Shown here: positions 39,256 to 51,753 of the stretch, in pieces | Layout: the number at the start of each line of letters is the position of its first letter | Position numbering within the stretch: the stretch's first letter is position 1 | Assembly (NCBI RefSeq): GCF_023520795.1 | Contig: NZ_CP046605.1 | Coordinates: forward strand, 1,967,438-2,031,437 | From: Corynebacterium accolens | Lineage (GTDB): Bacteria; Actinomycetota; Actinomycetes; Mycobacteriales; Mycobacteriaceae | Length of the DNA stretch: 64,000 nt | Reading direction: 5' to 3' | Notes under the pieces: generated by a model | What the model saw: the letters and a program-made list of their open reading frames with translations, nothing else | Database searches by the model: none | What the model was told of the DNA's origin: nothing | Translations under genes and position numbers: made by a program

Positions 39256-40690
39256 GAGCGTGTCAAGTTGTTTGTGTGTGGGGCTAGGTTTATAGGTATT
39301 TGTCGAAGCGGTCGGGAAAGGCCACGGCCATTTGGTTGATGGCTTGTTTCCAGCCGGAAACTCGGGCTCCTTCCATGAGTCTGCCGGCTGTCGCGGAGAC
39401 TCGTTTGCCCTGCTTTGCTCTCTTTGCGGCTCGTTTGTCTTCAATATTGCAGATCATCAACCACAGCGTCTTGAGCGCGGATTCATCGTTGGTGAACTGC
39501 ACCCTGTTGCGGGTGGCTTTACGCAATTGGTTGTTAAACGACTCAATGGAATTCGTCGTATAGATGACCTTTCTTGCTGCTGGTGGGAACTGCAAAAATG
39601 GCACGAATCTATCCCATGCATCCTGCCAGACCTTGACCGACTGAGGATACTTCACACCCAGTTCAGAATCGGAAAATTCCTTCAACGCTGCTTCTGCCGT
39701 GGATTCATCAGTAGCCGTATAAACCTTCTTCAACGCGGCTGATACAGCCCGGCGATCCCCGTAAGACACCCACCGATTCGCGGCGCGAATCAGGTGCACG
39801 ATACAGGTTTGTACCATAGAGTTCGGCCAGGTTGCCTCCACTGCTTCTGGTAGGCCTTTCAGCCCGTCACAGCAGACGATAAAGACGTCTTTGACCCCAC
39901 GGTTAGATAAGTTGGCGCACACGTGTGCCCAAAAGGAGGCGCCTTCTTCTTTGGCGATCCACAATCCCAGGATGTGCTTGATCCCGTCGAGGTCCACCCC
40001 GATTGCCATGTACGCAGACTTGTTAACTACCCGGCCGCCGTCGCGGACTTTAATGCGCAACGCATCCAGGAATATCACGGGGTAGAACTCGTCTAACTGG
40101 CGGTTTTGCCAGATCATGACCTCATCCAAGACTGCGTCTGTAACCGCCGAAATCGTCTCATGGGAGATATCAACCCGCATCGCAGTAGCCATATGGTGCT
40201 GGATATCCCGAATGGTCATTCCGCCGGCATATAAGCTGACAATCATATCGTCAACATCTGTTAGCCGCCTGGAGCCTTTGGGCACCATAGTAGGAACAAA
40301 CGTGCCGTTTCTGTCTCGTGGAACATCAATGTTTACTGGCCCGTAGTTAGAATCCACGGTTTTCGGGTAGGTGCCGTTGCGGTGATTGTCTGTTTCAGCA
40401 GTAGCTTTAGCTGCTCTATCGCCGGGCTCATAGCCTAGGTGGGCATCCATTTCAGCATTCAAACCCCGGGTAATTGAGGCTTGCAACATGCCCCGAACTA
40501 GGTCGTTGGCATCCGTGGTGGACGTGCCTAGCTCATCAATCAGTTTCGCGATTTCTGGGTTAGCAAGCAGCTTCTTTTCAATCGCATCAATCTTGGCCTT
40601 ATCAGCCGGATCTCGTCTCGCCATAGTAGTCATTCTGGTTCATCTCCTCATGCGGGTTAGGTTCCCACACACAAACCATTAGACACTCTC
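39256..40690 (-). mobile_element. IS256-family insertion sequence
   Basis: A 1435-bp element with imperfect terminal inverted repeats (left GAGCGTGTCAAGTTGTTTGT..., right end reads in the same sense GAGAGTGTCTAATGGTTTGT...) that share GTTTGTGTGTGGG. It is flanked by the perfect 8-bp duplication GCCTGACG and carries one intact transposase gene. Removing the element plus one duplication rejoins the inner IS3 orfB in frame (DAARQ/AVAYW), proving that it is the youngest insertion of the nest. Confidence 0.95.
39290..40633 (-). CDS. IS256-family transposase
   Basis: Mutator-type DDE transposase of 447 residues, full length. Landmarks: LVRGMLQASITRGLNAEMDAHL near the start, VPRDRNGTFVPTMVPKG, YAGGMTIRDIQHHM, the first catalytic Asp in PVIFLDALRIKVRDGG, the second in FIVCCDGLKGLPEAVEA, and the Glu in TTNSIESFNNQLRKATRNR. 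The GAGGAGA site precedes the start. The open frame is intact, so the element could still be mobile. Confidence 0.96.
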   Translation of the reverse strand: MTTMARRDPADKAKIDAIEKKLLANPEIAKLIDELGTSTTDANDLVRGMLQASITRGLNAEMDAHLGYEPGDRAAKATAETDNHRNGTYPKTVDSNYGPVNIDVPRDRNGTFVPTMVPKGSRRLTDVDDMIVSLYAGGMTIRDIQHHMATAMRVDISHETISAVTDAVLDEVMIWQNRQLDEFYPVIFLDALRIKVRDGGRVVNKSAYMAIGVDLDGIKHILGLWIAKEEGASFWAHVCANLSNRGVKDVFIVCCDGLKGLPEAVEATWPNSMVQTCIVHLIRAANRWVSYGDRRAVSAALKKVYTATDESTAEAALKEFSDSELGVKYPQSVKVWQDAWDRFVPFLQFPPAARKVIYTTNSIESFNNQLRKATRNRVQFTNDESALKTLWLMICNIEDKRAAKRAKQGKRVSATAGRLMEGARVSGWKQAINQMAVAFPDRFDKYL

Positions 40691-40698
40691 GCCTGACG
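40691..40698. repeat. IS256 target-site duplication, right copy
   Basis: GCCTGACG, identical to 39248-39255. Confidence 0.93.
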
Positions 40699-41463
40699 CG
40701 CAGCATCGCGGGTTGGCCAGCGCTTCCGGTCGTAGAACTCGGTCTTAAGCGTCGACCAGAACGACTCAGCCATCGCATTATCGAAACACACCCCAGTACG
40801 CCCCACAGACTGAGCAACACCTAGGTTGCGGCACACCTCCCAGAGCTGCTCGCTGGTAAATTGTGTTCCCCGGTCGGCGTGAAACACCAGCCCGTCAGGA
40901 ACGTCACCACGGAAGTGTATGTGCCATCCGCAGTGCTCGTTCGACCAGGAATGTATCTTGCACGCTATCCATAGCCCAGCCCAGCACCCTGCGGGAATGA
41001 CCATCGCGAACTGCGCATAAGTACAACCAACCCTCGCCGGTTCGCAGGTAGGTAATGTCTGACATCCATACTCGATTGAGCTCGCCGGTATCAAACATGC
41101 GCTTTACCAGGTCAGGAAGACTCGACTTACGTTTAGATTGAATCGTTGTCGCTGGGACGAAGGCACGCGGTGAAATTCCTTCAATTCCCATCAGGCGCAT
41201 CCGCTTAGCCACAGTCTTGCGGTTAAGAACAATCTGGTAGCGCTCACCTAGTTCTGCGGTGATTCGCGGGGCACCGTAGACCTCGTTGGAGTCTTTCCAG
41301 ATCTGATGAATCTTGCGATCAACATCATCGTAAAATGCTGCACGATCATCCTTACCGGATAAGCGTTGCTGCTGCATATGGGCCCATTTGTAGTATCCAG
41401 ACCGAGATACCTTCAAAAGGCGTGCCATGCGATTGATACTGAAATTCGCCTTCTCCTGCTGCA

Positions 41464-41772
41464 TTAATTCGAACTTTTCTGATCGCGTTGCTTTGCGGCG
41501 AAGAAGGCTGTCGCTTTTGACAAAAACTCGTTATCCATCTTGGCTTCTGCCAGCTCACGACGCAGACGAGCGTTCTCAGCACGAAGATCAGCCTCGCTTA
41601 GCCCATCAGAGGATCCTCGGCGTTGACGCTCATTTTTCACCCACCGACCTAAAAGGCCAGGTGCGACACCAATTTCTTTCGCTACATGAGCAATCGGGCG
41701 TTCTGACTCGATTACTAGGTTTGCGGCTTCACGCCGGTACTCCGGCGTGTATTTCTGGCGTTGTTGACTCAC
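41464..41772 (-). CDS. Inner IS3 OrfA (transposase DNA-binding subunit)
   Basis: Small OrfA of the IS3 family, 102 residues: a helix-turn-helix (QKYTPEYRREAANLVIESER, HVAKEIGVAPGLLGRWVK) and a leucine-zipper segment (EADLRAENARLRRELAEAKMDNEFLSKATAFFA). GTG at 41772 is favoured over ATG at 41781 because GAGAGG is 8 bp before it. The stop region overlaps the orfB start at 41464. Intact, but its orfB partner is broken. Confidence 0.88.
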   Translation of the reverse strand: MSQQRQKYTPEYRREAANLVIESERPIAHVAKEIGVAPGLLGRWVKNERQRRGSSDGLSEADLRAENARLRRELAEAKMDNEFLSKATAFFAAKQRDQKSSN

Positions 41773-41829
41773 AATGAACATCCTCTCTTACGGACACAAG
41801 ATCCGCACTAATCGGGTGTCCACTAAACG

Positions 41830-41999
41830 AGGGTAACCTCACTGTCACGGTACCAAGCCCGCAACGTGTGGTGAGATACTCCAAGCAGCTCACCGACCTC
41901 CGTGTAGGCGCGTTGCAGTGAGCAAGACTCCAGGCGGACCATTTCGATGATCTGATGGACCGCCTTCTCCTTGAACTCGACGGAATACTTTCTAGGCAT
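41830..41999 (-). pseudogene. Outer IS3 orfA, N-terminal part
   Basis: ATG at 41999, preceded by AAGGAAGGA, reads MPRKYSVEFKEKAVHQIIEM and RAYTEVGELLGVSHHTLRAW, the helix-turn-helix of OrfA, then stops three residues into foreign sequence. Its continuation is at 38908-39090. This 5' part was too short to be seen as a long open frame. Confidence 0.82.
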
Positions 42000-42025
42000 A
42001 GTTCAATCCTTCCTTAGCTGAGGTA

Positions 42026-42048
42026 GGAACTAAACCCAGGACGCTTCA
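42026..42048 (-). repeat. Right terminal inverted repeat of outer IS3
   Basis: Plus strand reads GGAACTAAACCC...GCTTCA, the exact reverse complement of 37972-37994. Confidence 0.93.
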
Positions 42049-42050
42049 AT

Positions 42051-42257
42051 AATGCCCTGGCAGAGTCATTTAACGCCACCTTAAAGCGTGAAGTTCTGCG
42101 TGATCGGAAAGTCTTTGATAATCCCATTATCTGCCGGCAGGAAGTCTTTCGATGGTGCATGCGCTACAACACCCGCAGACGGCATTCCTGGTGCAACCTT
42201 CTAGCCCCCGATGACTTCGAAGCACTCACATCAGCTACACTGACCCAAGCAGCATAG
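42051..42257 (+). pseudogene. C-terminal fragment of another IS3-type transposase
   Basis: Plus-strand frame starting three bases after the outer repeat: NALAESFNATLKREVL, then RWCMRYNTRRRHSW and stop at 42255-42257. NALAESFNATLK is the end of the catalytic core with the third acidic residue. It belongs to a different element from those nested to its left, and in the opposite orientation; everything upstream of this point is gone. Confidence 0.82.
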
Positions 42258-42273
42258 CTAACCCCCGTCGTGT

Positions 42274-43089
42274 CTACTTTCCGGGGGTCAGGCCCGTATG
42301 CGTGTCATCCAGGATGAGTTGGATAAGCGCCTCACCGGCACCACACTGATTATTGTCGGCTTGGGAATCGATGTGGCGGGCGATAATAGCGGCCGTAGCT
42401 TTATCACACGTCAGACTGATAGTGGCGCGGTTGTTATGCACTGACACGTTAAGGGTGGGCTCGACCTCGTCGGTGTCTTCGTCTGTGAGATTGTGGGTGT
42501 CGATGAAGTCGCGGATAAACCGGCGGATTTCTGCCACTGTGGGTACATGCTGGCACGGTGCTGTCGGGGTGAGGAAGTCTGCCAGGGCGGCATCGACTAG
42601 GCCTATGTGGTCGTGGTTGTCGCCTATACGTTCTATTTCCCTGTCGATAACCCTCAGGCGTGGTGTATCCAGGATCCACTGCTCAGAATTCGTGGCTGCC
42701 ACTAGCGGTAGTTCTTGCATGCGGAAGTGTGCCCTGATAATCCCCGACAGGGTGCTGTGGGTTAGGCCTAGGTCTTTAGCCAGGCTGGTCAGTGTCAAGT
42801 CCACGTCGTCGTCGAGGTCTGGCAACAGTGACTGGTAGAAAAACCAGGAGTTCTTCCGGGCGTGTGCTCCAGCTGCGGCAATAGGATTGTCTGGGGTGTT
42901 GGTGGCATAAAAGACTACCGGTACCTCCCCCTCAGCCTCACCATCAGAGTCGTAATCAGGATCAGTGTTGGTATCAGGATCAGTGTTGGTGTCGTAGTCC
43001 AGTGGCTCGCCGGCTTTACGGGTATTCCCCGGCGTGGTGTCGCCTACTGGCTCGTGCCTGGTGGTAGCTGGTGGTGTGCTACTTGTCAT
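42274..43089 (-). pseudogene. DUF222-type protein lacking its HNH nuclease domain
   Basis: A 271-residue open frame. After an acidic, repetitive N-terminus (DTNTDPDTNTDPDYDSDGEA) comes a region like the DUF222/13E12 domain of corynebacterial HNH proteins: NPIAAAGAHARKNSWFFYQS, LTLTSLAKDLGLTHSTLSGI, QELPLVAATNSEQWILDTPR, VDAALADFLTPTAP and a later TCDKATAAIIARHIDSQA. Full members are about 450-500 residues and end in an HNH endonuclease; here the frame stops at ALIQLILDDTHTGLTPGK, 17 bp from the transposase fragment. It is probably a truncation caused by mobile elements, though the shortened protein could be made. Confidence 0.65.
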
Positions 43090-43268
43090 CGTAACCGTAT
43101 CCCCCGGGGTGTACTACACCCTCAAAAGTGTCGAATGTGTTTTCGTCTAACACGCATTCACCCTATCCACCACACCTGACAGTAGGGGGTAAAACCACGA
43201 CACCTACCACGCATTCCCCCAGCTCGACAGTGTACACGTCGCAAATACAAGCGGGGGTAAAACACCAA

Positions 43269-43328
43269 GTAGTCCCCGAAACACCAACCACCCCAACGAA
43301 TCAGGGTGGTTGGTGTTTCGGGGACTAC
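43269..43328 (-). terminator. rRNA operon terminator, 25-bp perfect hairpin
   Basis: Arms 43269-43293 and 43304-43328 are perfect reverse complements (25 bp, key part CCCCGAAACACCAACCACCC), loop of 10 nt. It lies 33 bp downstream of 5S on the minus strand and is followed there by a T-rich run. Confidence 0.88.
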
Positions 43329-43360
43329 CAGAATCACTATTTTGTTGTTTTGTTGTTTGG

Positions 43361-43479
43361 TGTCGGCGGTGACTTACTCTCCCACAACCTCCCGGTTGCA
43401 GTACCATCAGCGCGTACAGGCTTAGCTTCCGGGTTCGGAATGGGACCGGGCGTTTCCCTGCAGCTATGAACCACCGACA
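43361..43479 (-). rRNA. rrf: 5S ribosomal RNA
   Basis: Minus-strand 119 nt, 5' end TGTCGGTGGTTCATAGCTGC and 3' end GTCACCGCCGACA pair as helix I; CCGAACCCGGAAGCTAAG is the conserved loop region. Last gene of the rRNA operon. Confidence 0.94.
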
Positions 43480-43523
43480 AACCTATCAGAACACTACCCA
43501 CTGTGTGTGGTGTTGTGTCAGAT

Positions 43524-43541
43524 ACTGCATAGTGGACGCGA
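43524..43541 (-). other. 3' strand of pre-23S processing stem
   Basis: Minus strand reads TCGCGTCCACTATGCAGT and can pair with ACTGTATAGTGGACGCGA in the 16S-23S spacer (46864-46881): 18 pairs including one G-U. The two flank 23S, as expected for an RNase III processing stalk. Confidence 0.75.
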
Positions 43542-43639
43542 CACACACGATAATGTGTATTTTTGTTTGTTTACTCGCTAAACAAGAACACTCTTCAACT
43601 TCCCTTAAACCACATGGTGTTTGGGTTGTTGTGGTGTGT

Positions 43640-46712
<3,073 letters not shown>

Positions 46713-47228
46713 ACACCAACCACCACACACAAACCACACAACACGAAGCCATGCAGCCAGCATGTGGCAGCAACAAGTGAACTTGACAAAATAAACAAAA
46801 AGAAAAATCACATCACACACACAAGACACCACCCACAAAAGCAGGCGGCATCATGTGAGATGCTCGCGTCCACTATACAGTTCTCACACAACACCCCAAC
46901 CAGCAACACACACCACACAACACACGGCATGCATCAACTAGTCAGGCACACACAAAAGGGGGATAATGCCCCAGACACCCAACAATGCACCAACGACTTA
47001 CCAATCAACTTTACTTCCTGTATGCATGGACACTTTTACGCATGTCACAAAGCACTGTCTCAACACTTAGACCCTGCTGATTAAGGTGTATGTCCTACCC
47101 GGAATTTCCAAACATCGGTGGCAGCAGAACACTCGCCTACTCAACCACCAACCCACCATCAAACAACAGTGGACAACCCACAACTGTGGGTCATGGCTGC
47201 AACTGCAGCCAAAATAAAAGCTCCTTAG
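46713..47228 (-). other. 16S-23S spacer without tRNA genes
   Basis: About 515 bp, AT-rich and low-complexity in places; no tRNA was found on either strand, as usual for Corynebacterium. It holds a boxA-like GTGTGAGAACTGT and the 5' strand of the 23S processing stem at 46864-46881. Confidence 0.8.
46864..46881 (-). other. 5' strand of pre-23S processing stem
   Basis: Minus strand reads ACTGTATAGTGGACGCGA, complementary to the segment at 43524-43541 downstream of 23S. Confidence 0.75.
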
Positions 47229-48748
<1,520 letters not shown>

Positions 48749-49183
48749 GAATTTCAGAACAACAAAATCCTGAAAAGGCCGTGAAAAGCCCAAACCTAAC
48801 CAAAAGAACAAACCACCACAAACCCACAAAAGCAGGCCCATGCTGGCGTCCAAAAATTACTACAAAGAAAAATAAACTGCCTCCCCAACCCGACGGGGCA
48901 CAAAAAAGGGAGACAAAAAAGTTGAACACAATCACATGCCAACCAATCCATCAATGCAGCCGAAACACTAAACAGTATTCAAAAAGATGCGTATTCCAAC
49001 ACCTTACCGGCACACACCAACCAACAAGCACACTAGGCTTGCCGGCCAACAGACCAATCAACACACAACCATGCACACAAAAATAAAAAATAAGTACATT
49101 GGCACACTATTGAGTTCTCAAACAACATCCACACACCACAAGAAAATTAACCAAACGTTAACCTCTCAGCGGCGGCTCGTACC
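48749..49183 (-). other. rRNA leader region
   Basis: Transcribed leader, about 430 bp, no gene. At 49102-49126 the minus strand reads TTTGAGAACTCAATAGTGTGCC, the actinobacterial boxA-type antitermination/processing element, echoed by a related sequence in the 16S-23S spacer. Confidence 0.7.
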
Positions 49184-49212
49184 AACTTACCCAACAACCT
49201 GAACCAAGTCAA
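49184..49212 (-). promoter_or_regulatory. rRNA operon promoter
   Basis: On the minus strand TTGACT (complement of 49207-49212), 17-bp spacer, TAAGTT (complement of 49184-49189). It lies about 435 bp upstream of mature 16S. A second promoter further upstream is possible but not clear. Confidence 0.75.
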
Positions 49213-49315
49213 ATCCTCGAGCCAAGTCAGTACACAAAGTCACAAACAAGTAACCAACCGGCTACCTCTCGGCGACTTCGATAAAGTTACACCCAACCCC
49301 GAAAAACACACAAAT

Positions 49316-49348
49316 CCCCAGCACACACCGTAAAAATGCGTACTGGGG
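49316..49348 (-). terminator. Terminator after murA
   Basis: Stem CCCCAG/CTGGGG around an A-rich loop, 11 bp after the murA stop on the minus strand, followed by a T-rich stretch. It separates murA transcription from the rRNA promoter. The remainder of 49213-49358 shows no gene. Confidence 0.65.
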
Positions 49349-49358
49349 AGAGGTTAAT

Positions 49359-50627
49359 TTAGAAGAGTTCTTCTTCCTGCGTCCTTTCGATGGTGGCTCC
49401 AAGCCGCGAAAGGTTCTCCACAAAGTGGGGATAGCCGCGGTCAATATGGAAGACATCGTGAACGGTCGTGGCTTCGTCTGCGCACAGCGCGGAGAGGACC
49501 AGGCCGGCTCCGGCGCGAATATCGGAGCTCCACACGTGCGTAGAAGAAAGATGTTCCTTACCGCGCACCACCACGTGGTGGCCATCTACTTGGGCATCGG
49601 CACCCAGGCGCAGCATCTCGTCAACGAAGCGGAACCGGGATTCAAAGACGTTCTCCGTGATCACGGTGGTTCCTTCGGCGATGGCGGAAATGCCGATGGC
49701 CATGGGTTGGAGGTCCGTCGGAAAGCCTGGGAAAGGCAACGTCTGGTAATCCACCGCGGTGGGGCGCTTTTCCATGCGCACGCGGAAGCCGTTTTCATAG
49801 GTTTCAATATCCGCACCGGCGGACTTCAGCTTTTCCAGCGGAAGGTGCAGGTGGCGCGGGGCAATGCCGCCGACGGTGATATCGCCTTGCGTCATGGCGG
49901 CGGCATAAGCCCAAGTGCCGGCCACGATGCGGTCACCGATGACCTCGTGCTCCGTGGGATTGAGCCGCTCGACTCCGTGGATGGTGACCTCAGAGGTGCC
50001 CTCGCCCTCGATATTGGCACCCATGGATTTCAACATCTCGCACAGGTCCACGATCTCCGGCTCGCGGGCGGCATTGTGGAGGACGGTGGTGCCTTCGGCC
50101 AAGACGGCGGCGGTCAAAATGTTTTCCGTCGCACCAACGGAAGGAAAGTCCAAGCGGATGGTGGAGCCGCGAAGCTCGGAGGCCTCAGCCACCACGGCGC
50201 CGTGTTCAATGCGCGTGGTAGCGCCGAGCTTTTCCAAGCCGGTCTGGTGCATATCGAGCGGGCGGGAGCCAATGGCGTCACCGCCGGGCAGCGCTACCTT
50301 GGCATGCCCGCAGCGCGAGGTCAGTGGGCCTAGGACGCATACCGATGCCCTGAATTGGCGAACCGCATCAAAGTCCGCGTTCGATTGCGGCTTCGCGGGG
50401 GTGGTGATGCGAACGGTGCTGCCATCGATTGTCACCTCGCAGCCCAAACCTTCGAGCACCTTCTTCATCAAAGGTACGTCCAGAATCTCTGGGCAATTGG
50501 TCAGCGTCGTCGTCCCCTCCGCCAACAATGCGGCGGCCATGAGCTTAAGGACGCTGTTTTTGGCGCCATCTACTTTGACGGTACCTGCAAGGCGGGCACC
50601 GCCGGAAACAATAAACTGATCTTTCAC
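49359..50627 (-). CDS. murA: UDP-GlcNAc enolpyruvyl transferase, Asp-type (fosfomycin-insensitive)
   Basis: First committed step of peptidoglycan synthesis: enolpyruvate from PEP to UDP-GlcNAc. 422 residues, full length. [18 protein letters not shown] holds the catalytic Lys, and [20 protein letters not shown] precedes the active-site loop [14 protein letters not shown]. The catalytic Cys of most MurA proteins (Cys115 in E. coli) is Asp117 here, the same change that makes mycobacterial and chlamydial MurA insensitive to fosfomycin. Lies between the rRNA operon and ramA. Confidence 0.96.
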   Translation of the reverse strand: MKDQFIVSGGARLAGTVKVDGAKNSVLKLMAAALLAEGTTTLTNCPEILDVPLMKKVLEGLGCEVTIDGSTVRITTPAKPQSNADFDAVRQFRASVCVLGPLTSRCGHAKVALPGGDAIGSRPLDMHQTGLEKLGATTRIEHGAVVAEASELRGSTIRLDFPSVGATENILTAAVLAEGTTVLHNAAREPEIVDLCEMLKSMGANIEGEGTSEVTIHGVERLNPTEHEVIGDRIVAGTWAYAAAMTQGDITVGGIAPRHLHLPLEKLKSAGADIETYENGFRVRMEKRPTAVDYQTLPFPGFPTDLQPMAIGISAIAEGTTVITENVFESRFRFVDEMLRLGADAQVDGHHVVVRGKEHLSSTHVWSSDIRAGAGLVLSALCADEATTVHDVFHIDRGYPHFVENLSRLGATIERTQEEELF

Positions 50628-50648
50628 AGGTTTCTACGCTACCGGTAA

Positions 50649-51488
50649 TCAGGGCAACGCGCCGATCCGGCGGGCTGCATTGACGGCTTCGTAGCGAGTA
50701 TGCGCCCCCAACTTGCGCATCACGGAGCGCAGGTAGGATTTCACGGTTTCGGCGCCAATGCCCATTTCTTCTGCCGCTTCGACATTGGTGTGGCCGAGCG
50801 CCACGCAGGAAAGGACATCGAGCTCGCGGGCGGACAGCTTGGTTGATTGCTTCACGCGCACCGGAGAAACCATCTGATCGCAGAGTGCCTCAAGTTCCTT
50901 GCGCAATTCCTCGTCCTCGACGCGGTTGGCTAGCATGCGCAGCTTGGAGTGGGTGGAACGAACCTGTTCCCATTCCGCACCGTTCATGGCGTGACCGCGG
51001 GAAGCGCCTCCCTTTCCGCCATCGGCGCGGCGCATCGCGGAATTGACCGCAAGGTCTTGCTCCAGGGTCCGGGCCGTCATCGTTACTTCCTCGATGACCT
51101 TATCTCCCAAGCGCACCGGGGAGTGCACGCCAACGTAGAGCACTCCGCGGATTTCACGCTGCACAGTAACGGGCACGGCCACGATCGAGTGCAGGCCTTC
51201 GTCTTGAATGACGCTGTCGTTCTCGTGGGAAATGGTGGTAGCCCGCGTGTAGTCCGATACGCCCACCGCGCGGCGGGTGGTAATCACGCGCCCGCCGACG
51301 CCCACGCCGGCATCGATAAGCAGATTCTGCAGCGCCGGCGTACGCAGGCCCACCCACTGGGTAATTTGCAGGCGGTTATCCGCCAATAATGTCGCGTACA
51401 TCGTCACCGGGATTCCGGTGGCGGTTTTGAGGGACGACAGTGCCGCGCGTACGGATTCTTCATCATCTTTGAGGCGATGCGACTCCAT
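50649..51488 (-). CDS. ramA: RamA-type LuxR-family regulator with GAF domain
   Basis: Transcription factor of 279 residues: N-terminal GAF-like domain (about 30-160, including SIVAVPVTVQREIRGVLYVGV) and a C-terminal LuxR helix-turn-helix (LSARELDVLSCVALGHTNVEAAEEMGIGAETVKSYLRSVMRKL). In C. glutamicum RamA activates acetate, TCA and CoA-transferase genes and lies next to cysK, as here. ATG at 51488 follows GAGGAAAGAG; a start at 51527 would add thirteen unconserved residues. The upstream region contains several GGGG/CCCC runs of the RamA-site type, consistent with known autoregulation. Confidence 0.92.
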   Translation of the reverse strand: MESHRLKDDEESVRAALSSLKTATGIPVTMYATLLADNRLQITQWVGLRTPALQNLLIDAGVGVGGRVITTRRAVGVSDYTRATTISHENDSVIQDEGLHSIVAVPVTVQREIRGVLYVGVHSPVRLGDKVIEEVTMTARTLEQDLAVNSAMRRADGGKGGASRGHAMNGAEWEQVRSTHSKLRMLANRVEDEELRKELEALCDQMVSPVRVKQSTKLSARELDVLSCVALGHTNVEAAEEMGIGAETVKSYLRSVMRKLGAHTRYEAVNAARRIGALP

Positions 51489-51667
51489 GAGACTCTTTCC
51501 TCGTCGGGGGTAACCAAGCAGGTGCACCCGATATCCCCGAAAACTTGGGGACCAGCGGGTAACTACGTGGAATTATAGACAGCAAGTGGGGGTAATTCGA
51601 AATCGCCTCTTTGTTTCCCCAGCGGTGAATCCCACATTCCATGCCCGAATAGGCTGTCTGCAATAAA

Positions 51668-51683
51668 TATACCACTCTGTCTA
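51668..51683. promoter_or_regulatory. McbR-like operator upstream of cysK
   Basis: TATAC-CACTCT-GTCTA matches the McbR site TAGAC-N6-GTCTA with one mismatch and the correct spacing. McbR represses sulfur and methionine genes including cysK in C. glutamicum. It lies 71 bp before the cysK start. Confidence 0.6.
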
Positions 51684-51753
51684 CTTAAATAGTGTATCCT
51701 TACGCTTGTACCTGATTTGACCGCGAATCTGATTCCCAAAGGAGTCTTAATAA

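Larger units (their letters stand above)
39121..41464 (-). pseudogene. Inner IS3 transposase orfB, frameshifted and split by IS256
   Basis: Three pieces in order. 41464 to about 40918: MQQEKANFSINRMARLLKVS through the first catalytic region MSDITYLRTGEGWLYLC to ALRMAH. Then a frameshift near 40918, and 40915-40699 in a second frame: HFRGDVPDGLVFHADRGTQF and CFDNAMAESFWSTLK (second D and E). After the IS256 copy, 39255-39121 restores the end: QAVAYWIEAVYNRRRRHSAL up to RKEIAA. It cannot make active transposase. Confidence 0.88.
39092..41826 (-). mobile_element. Inner IS3-family (IS150-like) element, itself interrupted by IS256
   Basis: Inserted into orfA of the outer element. Ends are inferred from the shared GTGGACAC / GTGTCCAC termini (39093-39100 and 41816-41823) and from where the outer orfA similarity stops; exact borders are uncertain by a few bases. 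It carries orfA (41464-41772) and a broken orfB (39121-41464). Without the IS256 copy it would be about 1.3 kb. Confidence 0.78.
37972..42048 (-). mobile_element. Outer IS3-family element (carries nested elements)
   Basis: Bounded by 23-bp perfect terminal inverted repeats (37972-37994 and 42026-42048), each beginning TGAAGCG. Its genes run on the minus strand: the first part of orfA (41830-41999), then the nested inner element, then the rest of orfA and orfB. Without the insertions it would be about 1.3 kb, normal for IS3. The bases flanking the two ends (gca and ata) do not form a target duplication, and the flanks are unrelated gene fragments. Confidence 0.88.

Noticed and set aside
42930-43010. 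Short direct repeats (TCAGTGTTGGTATCAGGA-like) considered as a CRISPR or VNTR
   Set aside because: They encode the acidic Asp-Thr-Asn repeat of the DUF222-type protein; no spacers of constant length and only two to three units.
46713-47228. tRNA-Ile or tRNA-Ala in the rRNA spacer
   Set aside because: No cloverleaf or T-loop GTTCGA sequence on either strand.
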